Below, one piece after another: positions 15,089 to 24,923 of a DNA stretch of 64,000 nt. The DNA is from Bacteroidales bacterium (GTDB taxonomy: Bacteria > Bacteroidota > Bacteroidia > Bacteroidales > UBA932), in assembly GCA_017618115.1 (NCBI GenBank), contig JAFZUX010000015.1:1-64000 (forward strand). The letters run 5' to 3'. The notes under the pieces were generated by a model. It searched no databases. It had not been told where the DNA came from and saw nothing but the letters and a program-made list of their open reading frames with translations. A program made the position numbers and the translations under genes. The stretch's first letter is position 1. Each line of letters begins with the position of its first letter.

Positions 15089-16339
15089 ATGGAAAAGAGG
15101 AGAGTTGTAGTTACAGGTCTTGGAACATTGAATCCGCTTGGCAATACCCCAGAGGAGTTCTTTAACGCTCTGGATAACGGTGTTAGCGGGGCCGGTCCTA
15201 TCACCCGGTTTGATGCTTCCCTCTTCAATACCAGGTTCGCCTGCGAGGTAAAGAATTTTGATCCGCTCCAGTTTATAGACCGTAAAGAGGCCCGTAAGCA
15301 GGACAGATATTGCCAGTTTGCAGTAGTTGCTGCAGATCAGGCTGTTGCAGACGCCAACCTAGCGGCTGAAGGGATAGACAAATCCAGAGTGGGAGTTATT
15401 ATCGGTTCCGGAGTGGGCGGCATTGAGACTATGACCAATGAGGTTACAGATTTTGTTGTCAACGGCAGCAAACCTCGCTTCAACCCGTTCCTCATTCCAA
15501 AAATGATAGCGGACATAGCATCCGGTCTGGTATCTATAAAGTACGGCTTTATGGGTCCTAACTATGCTACCGTATCTGCTTGTGCCTCATCATCTCACGC
15601 AATTCATTCCGCGTATGATCTCATCCTTTTGGACGAGGCGGATGTTATTGTTGCCGGAGGTGCGGAGGCTGCAATCACAATTCCGGGAGTTGGCGGCTTC
15701 AACTCCGCAAAGGCTCTCTCTACCCGTAACGATGACCCTAAGACGGCTTCCCGTCCGTTTGATAAAGACAGAGACGGATTTGTTCTGGGAGAGGGTGCAG
15801 GAATCATAGTGCTTGAGGAGTACGAGCACGCAAAAGCCAGAGGAGCAAAGATTTACGCTGAGTTCTTAGGCAGCGGAATCAGTGCGGACGCCTACCACAT
15901 TACCGCTCCTCATCCTGAGGGACTGGGCGCAATGGCTGCAATGAGAGCAGCCCTCAAACGTGCAGGCCTGGCTCCATCTCAGGTAGATTACATCAATGTT
16001 CACGGAACATCCACTCACCTTGGAGATATCGCTGAGCTTAAGGCAATTAAAGAGGTGTTCGGAGAGGATGTATACAACATCAACATCAGTTCAACCAAGT
16101 CTATGACCGGTCACCTTCTGGGTGCTGCAGGTGCGGTTGAGGCAATTGCTTGTATACATGCAATCAACGCAGGTCTGGTTCCTCCTACAATCAACCACTT
16201 TACGGATGATGAGGAGATAGATCCTAAGTTGAACCTCACCTTCAACAAGGCGCAGAAGAGGGATGTGAAGGTTGCATTGAGCAACACCTTCGGTTTTGGA
16301 GGTCACAACAGTTCTATGATTTTGGGAAAGGTTGAGTAA
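15089..16339 (+). CDS. fabF: Beta-ketoacyl-ACP synthase II
   Basis: A 416-residue thiolase-fold condensing enzyme of fatty-acid elongation. The catalytic triad is Cys165 (SACASSSHAI), His305 (NVHGTSTHLGD) and His342 (MTGHLLGAAG); the C-terminal GFGGHN loop is intact. It follows acpP in the same direction. In many Bacteroidales rnc (ribonuclease III) comes next, but here the stop codon directly touches the stop of convergent rodA, so rnc lies elsewhere. Confidence 0.97.
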   Translation: MEKRRVVVTGLGTLNPLGNTPEEFFNALDNGVSGAGPITRFDASLFNTRFACEVKNFDPLQFIDRKEARKQDRYCQFAVVAADQAVADANLAAEGIDKSRVGVIIGSGVGGIETMTNEVTDFVVNGSKPRFNPFLIPKMIADIASGLVSIKYGFMGPNYATVSACASSSHAIHSAYDLILLDEADVIVAGGAEAAITIPGVGGFNSAKALSTRNDDPKTASRPFDKDRDGFVLGEGAGIIVLEEYEHAKARGAKIYAEFLGSGISADAYHITAPHPEGLGAMAAMRAALKRAGLAPSQVDYINVHGTSTHLGDIAELKAIKEVFGEDVYNINISSTKSMTGHLLGAAGAVEAIACIHAINAGLVPPTINHFTDDEEIDPKLNLTFNKAQKRDVKVALSNTFGFGGHNSSMILGKVE

Positions 16340-17755
16340 TCAGTTTTCCCTCATCTGACGCTCCATATCCAACCTAATGAAGATGAAGAGCAGTATGGTA
16401 AAACTTACCATACCGCTTCCGCCGTAGCTTAAGAATGGCAGTGGGATTCCTATAACAGGAAGCAGTCCCATTGTCATTCCTATGTTTATGACTACGTGCA
16501 TAAGGAATATGGAGGCAACACAGTACCCGTAGATTCTGGCAAAGGCGTCACTTTGCCTTGAGGCCAGATGTATTATTCTTGTAATTAGGAAGATATAGAC
16601 TGCCAGCAGAAGCAGGCTTCCTACAAATCCCCACTCCTCTCCTACCGTGCAGAAGATAAAGTCTGTACTCTGCTCAGGCACAAAGTTATACTTGGTTTGA
16701 GTGCCGTTCAAAAAGCCCTTACCCAAGAGACCGCCGGAACCTATTGCAATCTTAGACTGATGAACGTTATATCCTATTCCCTGCAAATCTTCCGTTATTC
16801 CAAAGAGGTTCTCTATTCTTGCTCTCTGGTGCGGCTGGAGAACTTTGGTGAATATAAAGTTTACGGAGAAGGTGAGGATGACTGCGCTTAAAAGGCTGAG
16901 CAACAGGAAGAAGGAAGGTCTGTTCTCTTTTCCGGTAAAGAGGTCTTTAATCCAGAGAACTGTGTGAGGTATAAAGAGAATGAGTGCCCAGACTTCACTT
17001 CTTAAATTTGAGAGTGAAGGTATAAAGCACATCAGAACAATCACGGGTATGGCTGTAAAGAACCAGACTCTCTTTCTGCTGAAGGCAAATCTTAAGAGTG
17101 CTGCGGCGCTGATTGCGGTAACAACCGCAGCCAGAGGAGAGCCGGCCATCGTGATAATAAAGATTGCTATAAGACTGAGGCCCAGGATTATAACCCAGCC
17201 GCTCAACCCCTCCATATAAAAGACAAGGATGAGTCCCAGATAGACAAGTGCGCTGCCGGTCTCTTTCTCTAAGACTATCAGGAGGATAGGGAGGAGAACT
17301 ACCAGCGCGGCCCTTATTGCCTCCTTGCGGTTGGAGAGAGAGAAGTTCCACTGGCTCATTACGTAAGCCAGAAGAAGAGAGGTTGTTATCTTGGAGAACT
17401 CGGCAGGCTGGAAGCCGAACGAGCCTATGAAAAACCAGGATTTTGAGCCGTTTACCTCTCTGCCCAGAAAGATTACCGCGGCCAGCAGCAAGAGCATTCC
17501 TATATAAAGGAACGGGGAGATTGGAGCGTAGTTCCCTGGATTGATGATGTATAAAATAAAGATTGCAACCCCTATGGATATTAAAATCCAAATGAACTGG
17601 AGGCCGTATCTTTGAGAAAAGTCCAGTATGAAGGAGTGTTCTTCAGAGTATACGGCGGAGTAGATATTCATCCAGCCGAACAACACCAGAATCAGATATG
17701 AGAGAACAAGTCCCATATCTACTCTTCTTGCCTGTGACCTCTCATAATATCCCAT
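16340..17755 (-). CDS. rodA: Rod shape-determining SEDS glycosyltransferase
   Basis: A 471-residue polytopic protein of the SEDS family, which polymerises lipid II for side-wall growth together with PBP2. About ten hydrophobic helices are visible; the conserved loop HQSKIAIGSGGLLGKGFLNG and the end motif GIPLPFLSYGGSGM are diagnostic. It is the last gene of the purH-mreBCD-PBP2-rodA unit, two bases after the PBP2 stop. The partner arrangement supports RodA rather than FtsW. Slightly longer than the proteobacterial protein because of an extra central segment. Confidence 0.95.
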   Translation of the reverse strand: MGYYERSQARRVDMGLVLSYLILVLFGWMNIYSAVYSEEHSFILDFSQRYGLQFIWILISIGVAIFILYIINPGNYAPISPFLYIGMLLLLAAVIFLGREVNGSKSWFFIGSFGFQPAEFSKITTSLLLAYVMSQWNFSLSNRKEAIRAALVVLLPILLIVLEKETGSALVYLGLILVFYMEGLSGWVIILGLSLIAIFIITMAGSPLAAVVTAISAAALLRFAFSRKRVWFFTAIPVIVLMCFIPSLSNLRSEVWALILFIPHTVLWIKDLFTGKENRPSFFLLLSLLSAVILTFSVNFIFTKVLQPHQRARIENLFGITEDLQGIGYNVHQSKIAIGSGGLLGKGFLNGTQTKYNFVPEQSTDFIFCTVGEEWGFVGSLLLLAVYIFLITRIIHLASRQSDAFARIYGYCVASIFLMHVVINIGMTMGLLPVIGIPLPFLSYGGSGMVSFTILLFIFIRLDMERQMREN

Positions 17756-17757
17756 AC

Positions 17758-19593
17758 TTATCTCCTCTTTTTAACCGGTACAAACTGCTTGAGGTTGGTC
17801 TGAATTATGGCCTCTTCAAACTCCTTTCTCTTAACCTCTCTGTTAAGGTATTTCTCCACAATCAGTGAGGCAACCGGGGCGGCCCAGCTTCCTCCCGCTC
17901 CCGCGTTCTCCAGATAAACGCAGACGGCAATCTTTGGATTCTCCATTGGGGCAAAGCACATAAAGACGGAATTGTCCTTACCGTGAGGGTTTTGCGCGGT
18001 TCCTGTCTTTCCGCAGACGTTTATTCCCTCAACCCTTGCTCTCCAGGATGTTCCTCCCGTTCCGGCGGGTGCGTTAACGGAGAGGTACATTCCCTCTATT
18101 ACCGGACCAAAGTGCTCTTCATCTACTCCAACGTAGTGTTTCTCCGTATATTTTTGCCTGCGGGCTGAATCGGGAGCGTTCTTTATAAGATGCGGAATTA
18201 TGTAATAGCCTCTGTTTGCTATAATTGCAGCCAGGTTGGCAATTTGGAGCGGAGTTGCTCCAACCTCTCCCTGTCCGATAGCAAGTGAGAGAATGTTGTA
18301 GGCGCTCCATCTTCCTTTGCCGTGAATCTTGTCATAAGTCTTTGTAGACGGGAGAGTTCCGGCAAGTTCTGACGGGAAGTCGCTGCCCAGTTTTACGCCG
18401 AATCCAAACTTGTTCACCTGCTCTTTCCAATGGTTGAAGGCGTTGGAGATTGGCTGGTGGTTAGGATCTTTCATCATTGCACGGAAAGTTTGGGCGTAGT
18501 AGGCGTTGCAGGACATCATAATGGATTGTTTAAGGTCCAGCGGGGATGGGTGTCCGTGGCAACCCATCTTTCCTCCGCCGTAGTAAAAGCCTCTGGTACA
18601 GGAGAATCTGGTCTCCGGCTTAATGACTCCGTTCTGCTGGGCAATCAGTGCGTTTACCGTTTTGAATACGCTGCCCGGAGGGTAGGCGCTCATAACCGCA
18701 CGGTTGAACATAGGCTTGTAAGGGTCTGTTGCAAGGCGTGAATACTCTTTGCGTATGTTGTTCAGATCCTCTATGGTAAGCCCCGGTGCGGATACAATTG
18801 CCAGAATCTCACCGGTTTGCGGCTCTATGGCAACAATGCTTCCAACCTTGTTCTGCATTAGGCGTTCTCCGTAAGCCTGAAGTTCTCCGTCTATAGATGC
18901 TACCAAATCTTTTCCGGGTTCCGCTTCTATATCATACTTACCCTCCATAAAACTCTGACGCACTCTGTTATGCACGTCTCTGACCATTACGTTGTAGCCC
19001 TTCTTTCCTCTTAAGACATCTTCGTAGGATTTCTCTATTCCGGTGATTCCCACGTAGTCTCCGCGTCTGTACTCCGGGTTGTTTGCAAGATACGCTGAGT
19101 CCGCCTCGTTTATGTAACCGTAAAGGGAAGCACCTGCATTATAGGGATAAACTCTTGCAGTTCTGCCAATTGCATAGAAGCCCGGGAATTTGTACTGCTT
19201 CTCAGCAAAGAGAGTATAGTCCTTTGCAGAGACCTGCTTAATGAAAGTGAAACTCTGGTATCCGATCTTTCTTCTGTTTTCTCTGTAGTTCTTAAGTTTT
19301 CTTCTGACAGAATTTATGTCTGCGTGGAAAGTGTTGCAGAAATCTACAGTGTCAAACTCCTGTAAATCCCTGGGAGTTACCATAATATCGTATGTGGTAC
19401 GGTTGCCCACCAGGGTATTGTTGTTGCGGTCGTAAATCTCTCCGCGGGCAGGATATTTTGTCTGATACAACAGGGCGTTATTGGCCGCATTGACCTTGTA
19501 CTTGTCATCAATAATCTGGAGAAAAAACATCCTAATGACAAGTGCTAAAGCAATAACCAGAATACCTGCTATGAGAAGAGTCTTCTTATCCAT
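17758..19593 (-). CDS. mrdA: Penicillin-binding protein 2 (elongation transpeptidase)
   Basis: A 611-residue class B PBP that cross-links peptidoglycan in the elongasome. One membrane anchor lies at residues 5-23, then the dimerisation domain (YPARGEIYDRNN) and transpeptidase domain: Ser308 in YPPGSVFKT, MSCNAYYAQ as SxN, and CGKTGTAQNPHGKDNS as KTG. The start overlaps the mreD end by 25 bases and it is followed directly by rodA, the expected partner. Localisation: inner membrane with periplasmic catalytic domain. Confidence 0.96.
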   Translation of the reverse strand: MDKKTLLIAGILVIALALVIRMFFLQIIDDKYKVNAANNALLYQTKYPARGEIYDRNNNTLVGNRTTYDIMVTPRDLQEFDTVDFCNTFHADINSVRRKLKNYRENRRKIGYQSFTFIKQVSAKDYTLFAEKQYKFPGFYAIGRTARVYPYNAGASLYGYINEADSAYLANNPEYRRGDYVGITGIEKSYEDVLRGKKGYNVMVRDVHNRVRQSFMEGKYDIEAEPGKDLVASIDGELQAYGERLMQNKVGSIVAIEPQTGEILAIVSAPGLTIEDLNNIRKEYSRLATDPYKPMFNRAVMSAYPPGSVFKTVNALIAQQNGVIKPETRFSCTRGFYYGGGKMGCHGHPSPLDLKQSIMMSCNAYYAQTFRAMMKDPNHQPISNAFNHWKEQVNKFGFGVKLGSDFPSELAGTLPSTKTYDKIHGKGRWSAYNILSLAIGQGEVGATPLQIANLAAIIANRGYYIIPHLIKNAPDSARRQKYTEKHYVGVDEEHFGPVIEGMYLSVNAPAGTGGTSWRARVEGINVCGKTGTAQNPHGKDNSVFMCFAPMENPKIAVCVYLENAGAGGSWAAPVASLIVEKYLNREVKRKEFEEAIIQTNLKQFVPVKKRR

Positions 19594-20081
19594 AATCTCT
19601 CCAGCAAGTATGCAATTATAACGTTAACCACCACGTTGATTATCAGACGGAAAACCATAAAGAGAAACGATGAGGCTCCTATGGAATCAAGCGGTATGTA
19701 GGCAATGAAGAATACGAGATAACTAAAGGTAAGAAGTGTTATAAGTTTTCTCGTATCAAAGTCTGCAGATGTTAAATCAAAGGCTTCCGGCTGAATGTCA
19801 TAACGCTGCATAGGCCTTATTATCATATTTTTGCAGGCGGCAAGCAGAGTGCAGGCTGCAGCATTCAGACCAAGAATTCCGTCTGAGAGAGCGTCCGTTA
19901 AAAGACCAATTGCAAAGCCGCAGAACATAAGAAGGTATGTATCTGTCTGAACCGGAAGCAGTATGATAAAGAGCGGAATAATTGCAATGTAAAGCGGCGG
20001 CCAGATATTGATGAAAGCAGATGCAAGAAGTTGCAAAATCAATATCAGCAAAGCTCCCACTATGTACCTTGGCCAATTCAC
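19569..20081 (-). CDS. mreD: Rod shape-determining protein MreD
   Basis: A 170-residue inner-membrane protein with five or six hydrophobic helices and little else, as usual for MreD. Its identity rests mainly on position between mreC and PBP2 genes and the hydrophobic profile, with LPVQTDTYLLMFCGFAIGL as the most conserved part. The start is a GTG at 20081 that overlaps the mreC stop (GTGA), implying coupled translation. Confidence 0.88.
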   Translation of the reverse strand: MNWPRYIVGALLILILQLLASAFINIWPPLYIAIIPLFIILLPVQTDTYLLMFCGFAIGLLTDALSDGILGLNAAACTLLAACKNMIIRPMQRYDIQPEAFDLTSADFDTRKLITLLTFSYLVFFIAYIPLDSIGASSFLFMVFRLIINVVVNVIIAYLLERLWIRRLFS

Positions 20082-20950
20082 TTCGTATTCAACGCAGGTT
20101 TAATGGCGGAGAGAGAATCAATCTCTCTACGTGCCTGATTTTTAACTATTATAACGTAGTCCAGGTGAGAAAAATCTTGCAGCAGTTCCACCTTCACTCT
20201 CTTGTGAACTCCGTTAAGTATTGAGTATGAAACACTCTTTCCAACAGGTATGTCTGATGGGAAGAATGAGGAGTTTCCGCTGGTGTAAACCAAATCTCCC
20301 TTTCCAACAGAAACGCTAAGAGGAATTTCAGTAAGATAGGCGGTGTGAATGTTGCCGCCCTCCCAATGTAGAGAGCCGTAAGCATCTGAACTTCCAATCT
20401 TTGCGCTTATGCTTTGACGCAGATTAAGGAAAGAATAGACATAACTGTAGTGCGGCCCCACCGCTCTAGTAATACCCACAACCGCAGAGGGTGTTATCAC
20501 TCCCAAATCTTCCGTTATGCCGTCTTTGCTTCCCTTATCCAGAATGAGATAGTTGTGTTCCGAGTTGAGCGTGTTCTTAATTACCTTTGCCAGAACAAAG
20601 GTGTAATTGCTTGCTGCAGAGTCTCCTATGTTATTCTCAATCTGGTCTGCCAGAGTAACGAGCTTTTGCTCTCCCTTGTTCTTTTCCAGAGCCTCTCTGA
20701 AGAATGTGTTCTGCTCCAGCAGTTTGGCATTCTCTTCTAAAAGCTCCCGATTTGCTTTGCGCAGTTGAGTGTAGTTCTTGACATCCGTACCCTTCTCCCA
20801 AAAGAATGACTGAAAGGCTCTTACCCCCTCCATAATTCTGTAGCGCTGCACAATACTGTTGTTTACAATCAGTATTATGCAGAGCGTCTCCAAGAGGACA
20901 AAGAAGAAAAATTTCCCGATGGAGTTGTAAATAAGTGGAGGAAGTTTCAT
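20078..20950 (-). CDS. mreC: Rod shape-determining protein MreC
   Basis: A 290-residue bitopic protein that links cytoplasmic MreB to periplasmic wall enzymes. A membrane helix lies at residues 12-30 (FFFVLLETLCIILIVNN), a coiled coil at about 60-100 (RKANRELLEENAKLLEQN), and the paired beta-barrel domain follows with VITPSAVVGITRAVGPHYSYV and GDLVYTSGNSSFFPSDIPVG. It sits six bases after mreB. Length is normal. Confidence 0.95.
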   Translation of the reverse strand: MKLPPLIYNSIGKFFFFVLLETLCIILIVNNSIVQRYRIMEGVRAFQSFFWEKGTDVKNYTQLRKANRELLEENAKLLEQNTFFREALEKNKGEQKLVTLADQIENNIGDSAASNYTFVLAKVIKNTLNSEHNYLILDKGSKDGITEDLGVITPSAVVGITRAVGPHYSYVYSFLNLRQSISAKIGSSDAYGSLHWEGGNIHTAYLTEIPLSVSVGKGDLVYTSGNSSFFPSDIPVGKSVSYSILNGVHKRVKVELLQDFSHLDYVIIVKNQARREIDSLSAIKPALNTK

Positions 20951-20956
20951 TTACCT

Positions 20957-21988
20957 CTACTTCATAAGGTATGGGAGGAAGTGTCTCTTTGCAAGGTTCT
21001 TAAGAGCAGTATTGGTTCCTCTTGCAACTGCTCTCAGCGGATCTTCCGCAACGTGGAAAGGAATCTTCAGTTTGTCTGACAGACGCTTGTCCAAACCTCT
21101 GATGAGTGCACCGCCGCCGCTGAGGTAGATACCCTCTTTGACAATATCTGCATAAAGCTCAGGAGGTGTCTGCTCCAGAACTTTTACAATCATAGTCTCA
21201 AGTTTTGCAATGGACTTATCCAGGCAATGTGCTATCTCCATGCTGGTTACGGGAACTTCAACAGGATATGCAGTCATAAGGTTAGGACCCTTTGCAATGT
21301 AAGGCTCCGGCGGAGTCTCCAACTCAGGGATGGCTGCACCTACGGCAATCTTTATCTTCTCTGCGGTAATCTCTCCAACTCTGATGTTGTACTGCTGGCG
21401 CAGATACTGCTGAATATCAGAAGTGAAGACATCTCCTGCAACCTTAAGACTCTCATTCCATACAATACCGCCCAAAGAGATAACCGCACACTCGGTGGTA
21501 CCACCTCCGATATCTACAACCATGTGACCGGAAGGCTCTTCCACATCCAGACCGATACCTATTGCAGCAGCCATAGGCTCTAGAATGATGTTCACGTCTC
21601 TTCCTCCGGAGTGCTCTGCCGCATCTCTTACCGCTCTGGTTTCCACCTCGGTACTGCCGCTTGGGATGGCAATTACAATTCTGAGGTTAGGTGTAAAGAG
21701 AGAACTGCGCTTGTTGTTGATCATCTTTATCATTCCTCTGATCATCAATTCGGCAGCCTGGAAGTCTGCAATAACTCCATCCTTCATAGGCCTGATAGTG
21801 CGGATGTTAGGGTTGGTCTTCTCATGCATCAGACGCGCCTGTTTTCCAACAGCGATAGGCTTTTTGGTATTCTGATCTATTGCAATAATGGAAGGCTCGT
21901 CCACCACAATCTTGTCCTTCATAAAGATTACGGTATTGGCCGTTCCGAGGTCAATTGCAAGTTCCTGTGTCAAAAATGAAAATGCCAT
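20957..21988 (-). CDS. mreB: Actin-like rod shape-determining protein MreB
   Basis: A 343-residue bacterial actin that guides the elongasome. The phosphate-1 loop AIDLGTANTVIF, the phosphate-2 loop MVVDIGGGTTECAVISLG and the adenosine loop YLSGGGALIRGLDKRL are all intact. The N-terminal MAFSFLTQE fits a membrane-binding amphipathic start. It follows purH by 19 bases, a linkage seen in Bacteroidales, so shape and purine genes are probably cotranscribed. Confidence 0.97.
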   Translation of the reverse strand: MAFSFLTQELAIDLGTANTVIFMKDKIVVDEPSIIAIDQNTKKPIAVGKQARLMHEKTNPNIRTIRPMKDGVIADFQAAELMIRGMIKMINNKRSSLFTPNLRIVIAIPSGSTEVETRAVRDAAEHSGGRDVNIILEPMAAAIGIGLDVEEPSGHMVVDIGGGTTECAVISLGGIVWNESLKVAGDVFTSDIQQYLRQQYNIRVGEITAEKIKIAVGAAIPELETPPEPYIAKGPNLMTAYPVEVPVTSMEIAHCLDKSIAKLETMIVKVLEQTPPELYADIVKEGIYLSGGGALIRGLDKRLSDKLKIPFHVAEDPLRAVARGTNTALKNLAKRHFLPYLMK

Positions 21989-22007
21989 ATTCTTTTAGTT
22001 TTGTTTT

Positions 22008-23525
22008 TTAATGTTTAAAGTGGCGTACTCCGGTCATTACCATAGCAATACCGTTCTCGTTGCAGAACTGTACGCTCTCCTCGTCTCTGATTGAGCCGCC
22101 CGGCTGAATAACTGTTTTAATTCCGTTTGCAAATGCAATCTCCACGCAGTCTTTGAACGGGAAGAATGCATCGGATGCCATAACTGCACCGTTAGTGTCA
22201 AAGCCAAAGTTCTTTGCTTTTTCAATTGCCTGCTTGAGTGCATCAACTCTGGATGTCTGTCCCACTCCGCTGGCAATGAGTTGTTTATCTTTAGCGAGAA
22301 CTATTGCGTTACTCTTTGAATGCTTTACGAGTTTGTTTGCAAAAAGAAGATCCTCAACCTTTCCGCTTTCAGGTGCAAGTGTTGTAACCGTCTTAAGGTC
22401 TGAAGGTTTTTCAACGTATGTGTCTCTGTCCTGAGCCAAAACTCCGCCCAAAAGTGAACGGAATTTTACATCCGGCAGTTTTACACCCTTGTTTACCAGG
22501 ATGATGCGGTTCTTCTTGCTCTTGAGTACCTCAAGTGCCTCATCTGTGTATGAAGGGGCAATGATTACCTCAAAGAAGAGTTTGTTAATCTCCTCTGCAA
22601 CCGGAAGATCTACTGCTGCGTTGGTTACAATTATACCTCCGAATGCAGAAACCGGATCTCCGGCAAGAGCTCTGTTCCAAGCCGTTAGAACGTTATCTGC
22701 ACTTGCGCATCCGCAGGCGTTGTTGTGCTTTATTATTGCAACGGTAGTCTCCTTAAAGTCTGAAATCAGTTCAATGGCTGCTTCAACGTCCAGCAAGTTG
22801 TTGTGAGACAACTCTTTGCCGTGAATCTGAGTTGGAAGAGAAGAGGCGCTTCCAAAGTAAGTTCCCTTCTGATGAGGGTTCTCTCCGTAACGGAGACTCT
22901 TGCTCTCATCAATTATCTTATTGAAAACAGGGAGATTAGCGGTGTTGTTGAAGTAGTTGAAGATTTCACTGTCATAAGATGAAGTTACTGCAAAAGCGGT
23001 GGCGGCCAGGTACTCTCTCTGAGAGGTCTCCGTGCGGCAGCCCTGCTCTTTGAGTATCTGCAACAGGTTGGAATACTGAGCTTTGGAAGCAATGATTACA
23101 ACGTCCTTGTAGTTCTTTGCAGCGGCTCTTATCAGTGAAATACCTCCAATGTCTATCTTCTCAATTATATCCTGGTGAGAAGCGCCCTTTGCAACAGTCT
23201 CTGAGAAAGGGTAGAGGTCTACTATAACTAAATCTATCGGGGAGATAGAGTAGGTTTCAAACTCCTTAATGTCTTGAGGGTTATCTCTTCTTCCAAGAAT
23301 ACCTCCGAATACTGCGGGATGGAGGGTCTTAACTCTGCCGCCCAAAATAGAAGGGTAGCCGGTCAAATCCTCAACCTTAGTAACCTTAAAGCCGTTTTGG
23401 CTCAAAAAGTCTGCGGTTCCCCCCGTAGAGAGTATCTCAACGTTCTCTTTAGCCAGATATCCGACTATCTCAACAATCCCGTCCTTGTCAAAGACGGATA
23501 TAAGCGCTCTTTTAATCTCTTTCAC
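22008..23525 (-). CDS. purH: Bifunctional AICAR formyltransferase/IMP cyclohydrolase
   Basis: A 505-residue enzyme for the last two steps of IMP synthesis. The N-terminal MGS-like cyclohydrolase domain begins KRALISVFDKDGIVEI and has STGGTADFL; the transformylase domain has SLRYGENPHQKGTYF and KHNNACGCASA. No in-frame ATG precedes the first conserved strand. The GTG at 23525 is chosen over the TTG at 23552 because that TTG is the end of the -7 box (TAATTTTG). It heads the cell-shape operon. Confidence 0.95.
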   Translation of the reverse strand: MKEIKRALISVFDKDGIVEIVGYLAKENVEILSTGGTADFLSQNGFKVTKVEDLTGYPSILGGRVKTLHPAVFGGILGRRDNPQDIKEFETYSISPIDLVIVDLYPFSETVAKGASHQDIIEKIDIGGISLIRAAAKNYKDVVIIASKAQYSNLLQILKEQGCRTETSQREYLAATAFAVTSSYDSEIFNYFNNTANLPVFNKIIDESKSLRYGENPHQKGTYFGSASSLPTQIHGKELSHNNLLDVEAAIELISDFKETTVAIIKHNNACGCASADNVLTAWNRALAGDPVSAFGGIIVTNAAVDLPVAEEINKLFFEVIIAPSYTDEALEVLKSKKNRIILVNKGVKLPDVKFRSLLGGVLAQDRDTYVEKPSDLKTVTTLAPESGKVEDLLFANKLVKHSKSNAIVLAKDKQLIASGVGQTSRVDALKQAIEKAKNFGFDTNGAVMASDAFFPFKDCVEIAFANGIKTVIQPGGSIRDEESVQFCNENGIAMVMTGVRHFKH

Positions 23526-23549
23526 TTTTTCTGATTTTATGTAACCCCA

Positions 23550-23587
23550 CAAAATTATAAATAATAGGTCAATTATTTATATTTTTG
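23550..23587. promoter_or_regulatory. Overlapping divergent promoters of purH and ispD
   Basis: TAATTTTG on the minus strand (23550-23557) serves purH with TTGACC upstream (23567-23572). TATTTTTG on the plus strand (23580-23587) serves ispD. The two promoters share about 40 bases. Confidence 0.5.
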
Positions 23588-23617
23588 TCCTAGCAATTTC
23601 TCAAAAAAAAGCATCGG

Positions 23618-24319
23618 ATGGCGTCAAAGAAATACTATGCAATAATTACGGCGGGAGGCAGCGGAAGAAGGATGCACTCAGCGGTTCCAAAGCAGTTTTT
23701 GGATCTGGACGGTAAACCTATTTTGCTCAGGACAATAGAGCTCTTTACCTCTCTGGATCTCCCTTTGGAGATAGTGCTGGTTCTCCCCCCTTCACACATT
23801 GAGGAGTGGAAGAAGTTCTACAACGAGCATGATCTTCTCTTCAGCCATCGCATAGTGCCGGGAGGATTGACCCGCTTTCACTCTGTAAGGTCCGCCCTGG
23901 AGGTTGTGCCAAACGGAGCCGTTGTTGCGGTTCACGACGGTGTCCGTCCCATTGTTCCCAGAACCCTTCTTAAAGAACTCTTGACCTACAAGATAGATGA
24001 GGAGTGTGCCGGCGTCATACCGGTAGTCTCAGTGGTGGAGTCTATGAGAAAGAAGGTTTATGATGAAAACGGCGCGGCGGTCTCTACCAAACCTGCTGTA
24101 AGAGAGGATTATATGCTGGTTCAGACGCCTCAGGTCTTTGATTCTACCCGTCTTAAGGAGGCCTATAAAAAACCCTACTCCCCAACCTTCACGGATGACG
24201 CTACGGTAATGGAGAGTAGTGGCTATAAGTTTGATACAATAGAGGGGAGCAAGTTTAATCTAAAGATTACCACTCCGGAAGACCTTAAGTTTGCTAAGGT
24301 GCTTCTGCCTCTGATTTAA
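23618..24319 (+). CDS. ispD: 2-C-methyl-D-erythritol 4-phosphate cytidylyltransferase
   Basis: A 233-residue cytoplasmic enzyme of the MEP isoprenoid pathway, forming CDP-ME from MEP and CTP. The nucleotide loop ITAGGSGRRMHSAVPKQF is canonical; HDGVRPIVP, the DYMLVQTPQVF segment and TDDATVMESSGYK are further family signatures. Its stop directly abuts the stop of the convergent Lrp gene. A single-gene unit with promoter at 23580. Confidence 0.95.
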   Translation: MASKKYYAIITAGGSGRRMHSAVPKQFLDLDGKPILLRTIELFTSLDLPLEIVLVLPPSHIEEWKKFYNEHDLLFSHRIVPGGLTRFHSVRSALEVVPNGAVVAVHDGVRPIVPRTLLKELLTYKIDEECAGVIPVVSVVESMRKKVYDENGAAVSTKPAVREDYMLVQTPQVFDSTRLKEAYKKPYSPTFTDDATVMESSGYKFDTIEGSKFNLKITTPEDLKFAKVLLPLI

Positions 24320-24841
24320 CTATTTCTTTTTGGAATTCTTCTTATCCTTCTTGTGGTGATATCCCTTATCATCCTCAATGTCGTTTACCCAAACCTGGCG
24401 CTCAATTGCCTGGTCCAGAGAGACTAAAGTCTCCGTATCAGTTACGCTTGGAATATTCTGTATGGTATTGATGAGGATATCCAAAAGGTGATCGTGATTG
24501 AAGCAGTACATCTTCAGGAGCAGGGTATGTCTGCCCGTTACAAAGTGGCACTCCACAACCTCGGAAATCTTTCTCAGAGCCTCAATAACCTCAGGATATT
24601 TATTTACAGGAGAGAGGTTTACCTCTACAAAGGCGCATACGTCAAGACCCAGAGTTGATGGTTTAACCAGAAGACGGCTGCCGGTAATGATGCCCAAAGA
24701 CTCCATCTTCTTGAATCTCTGATGAATAGCAGCTCCTGAAACACCGCAGTCTCTTGCAATCTCCAAGAAAGGAGTTCTGGCATTCTTAACCAGAGCGGAG
24801 AGAATTTTCTGATCGGTTTCGTCAATTTGATACTTTGCCAT
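24320..24841 (-). CDS. Lrp/AsnC-family transcriptional regulator
   Basis: A 173-residue regulator. Residues 6-60 are the winged helix-turn-helix (DQKILSALVKNARTPFLEIARDCGVSGAAIHQRFKK, cut here by description only: helix two FLEIARDCG, helix three GAAIHQRFKKM). Residues 70-150 are the RAM ligand-binding domain (VCAFVEVNLSPVN, VVECHFVTGRHTLLLKM). The Lys-rich end (HHKKDKKNSKKK) extends beyond typical Lrp length. Such proteins sense amino acids. A TATTTTTG box on the same strand at 24877-24884 could be its promoter. Target genes are not evident from the neighbours. Confidence 0.92.
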   Translation of the reverse strand: MAKYQIDETDQKILSALVKNARTPFLEIARDCGVSGAAIHQRFKKMESLGIITGSRLLVKPSTLGLDVCAFVEVNLSPVNKYPEVIEALRKISEVVECHFVTGRHTLLLKMYCFNHDHLLDILINTIQNIPSVTDTETLVSLDQAIERQVWVNDIEDDKGYHHKKDKKNSKKK

Positions 24842-24923
24842 ATTTTGTTTTTTAACTGTTTTGCGTTGAACTGTTACAAAAATAACAATTTTTCTAACAA
24901 ATCAGTTAAAAACTATAAAAATG

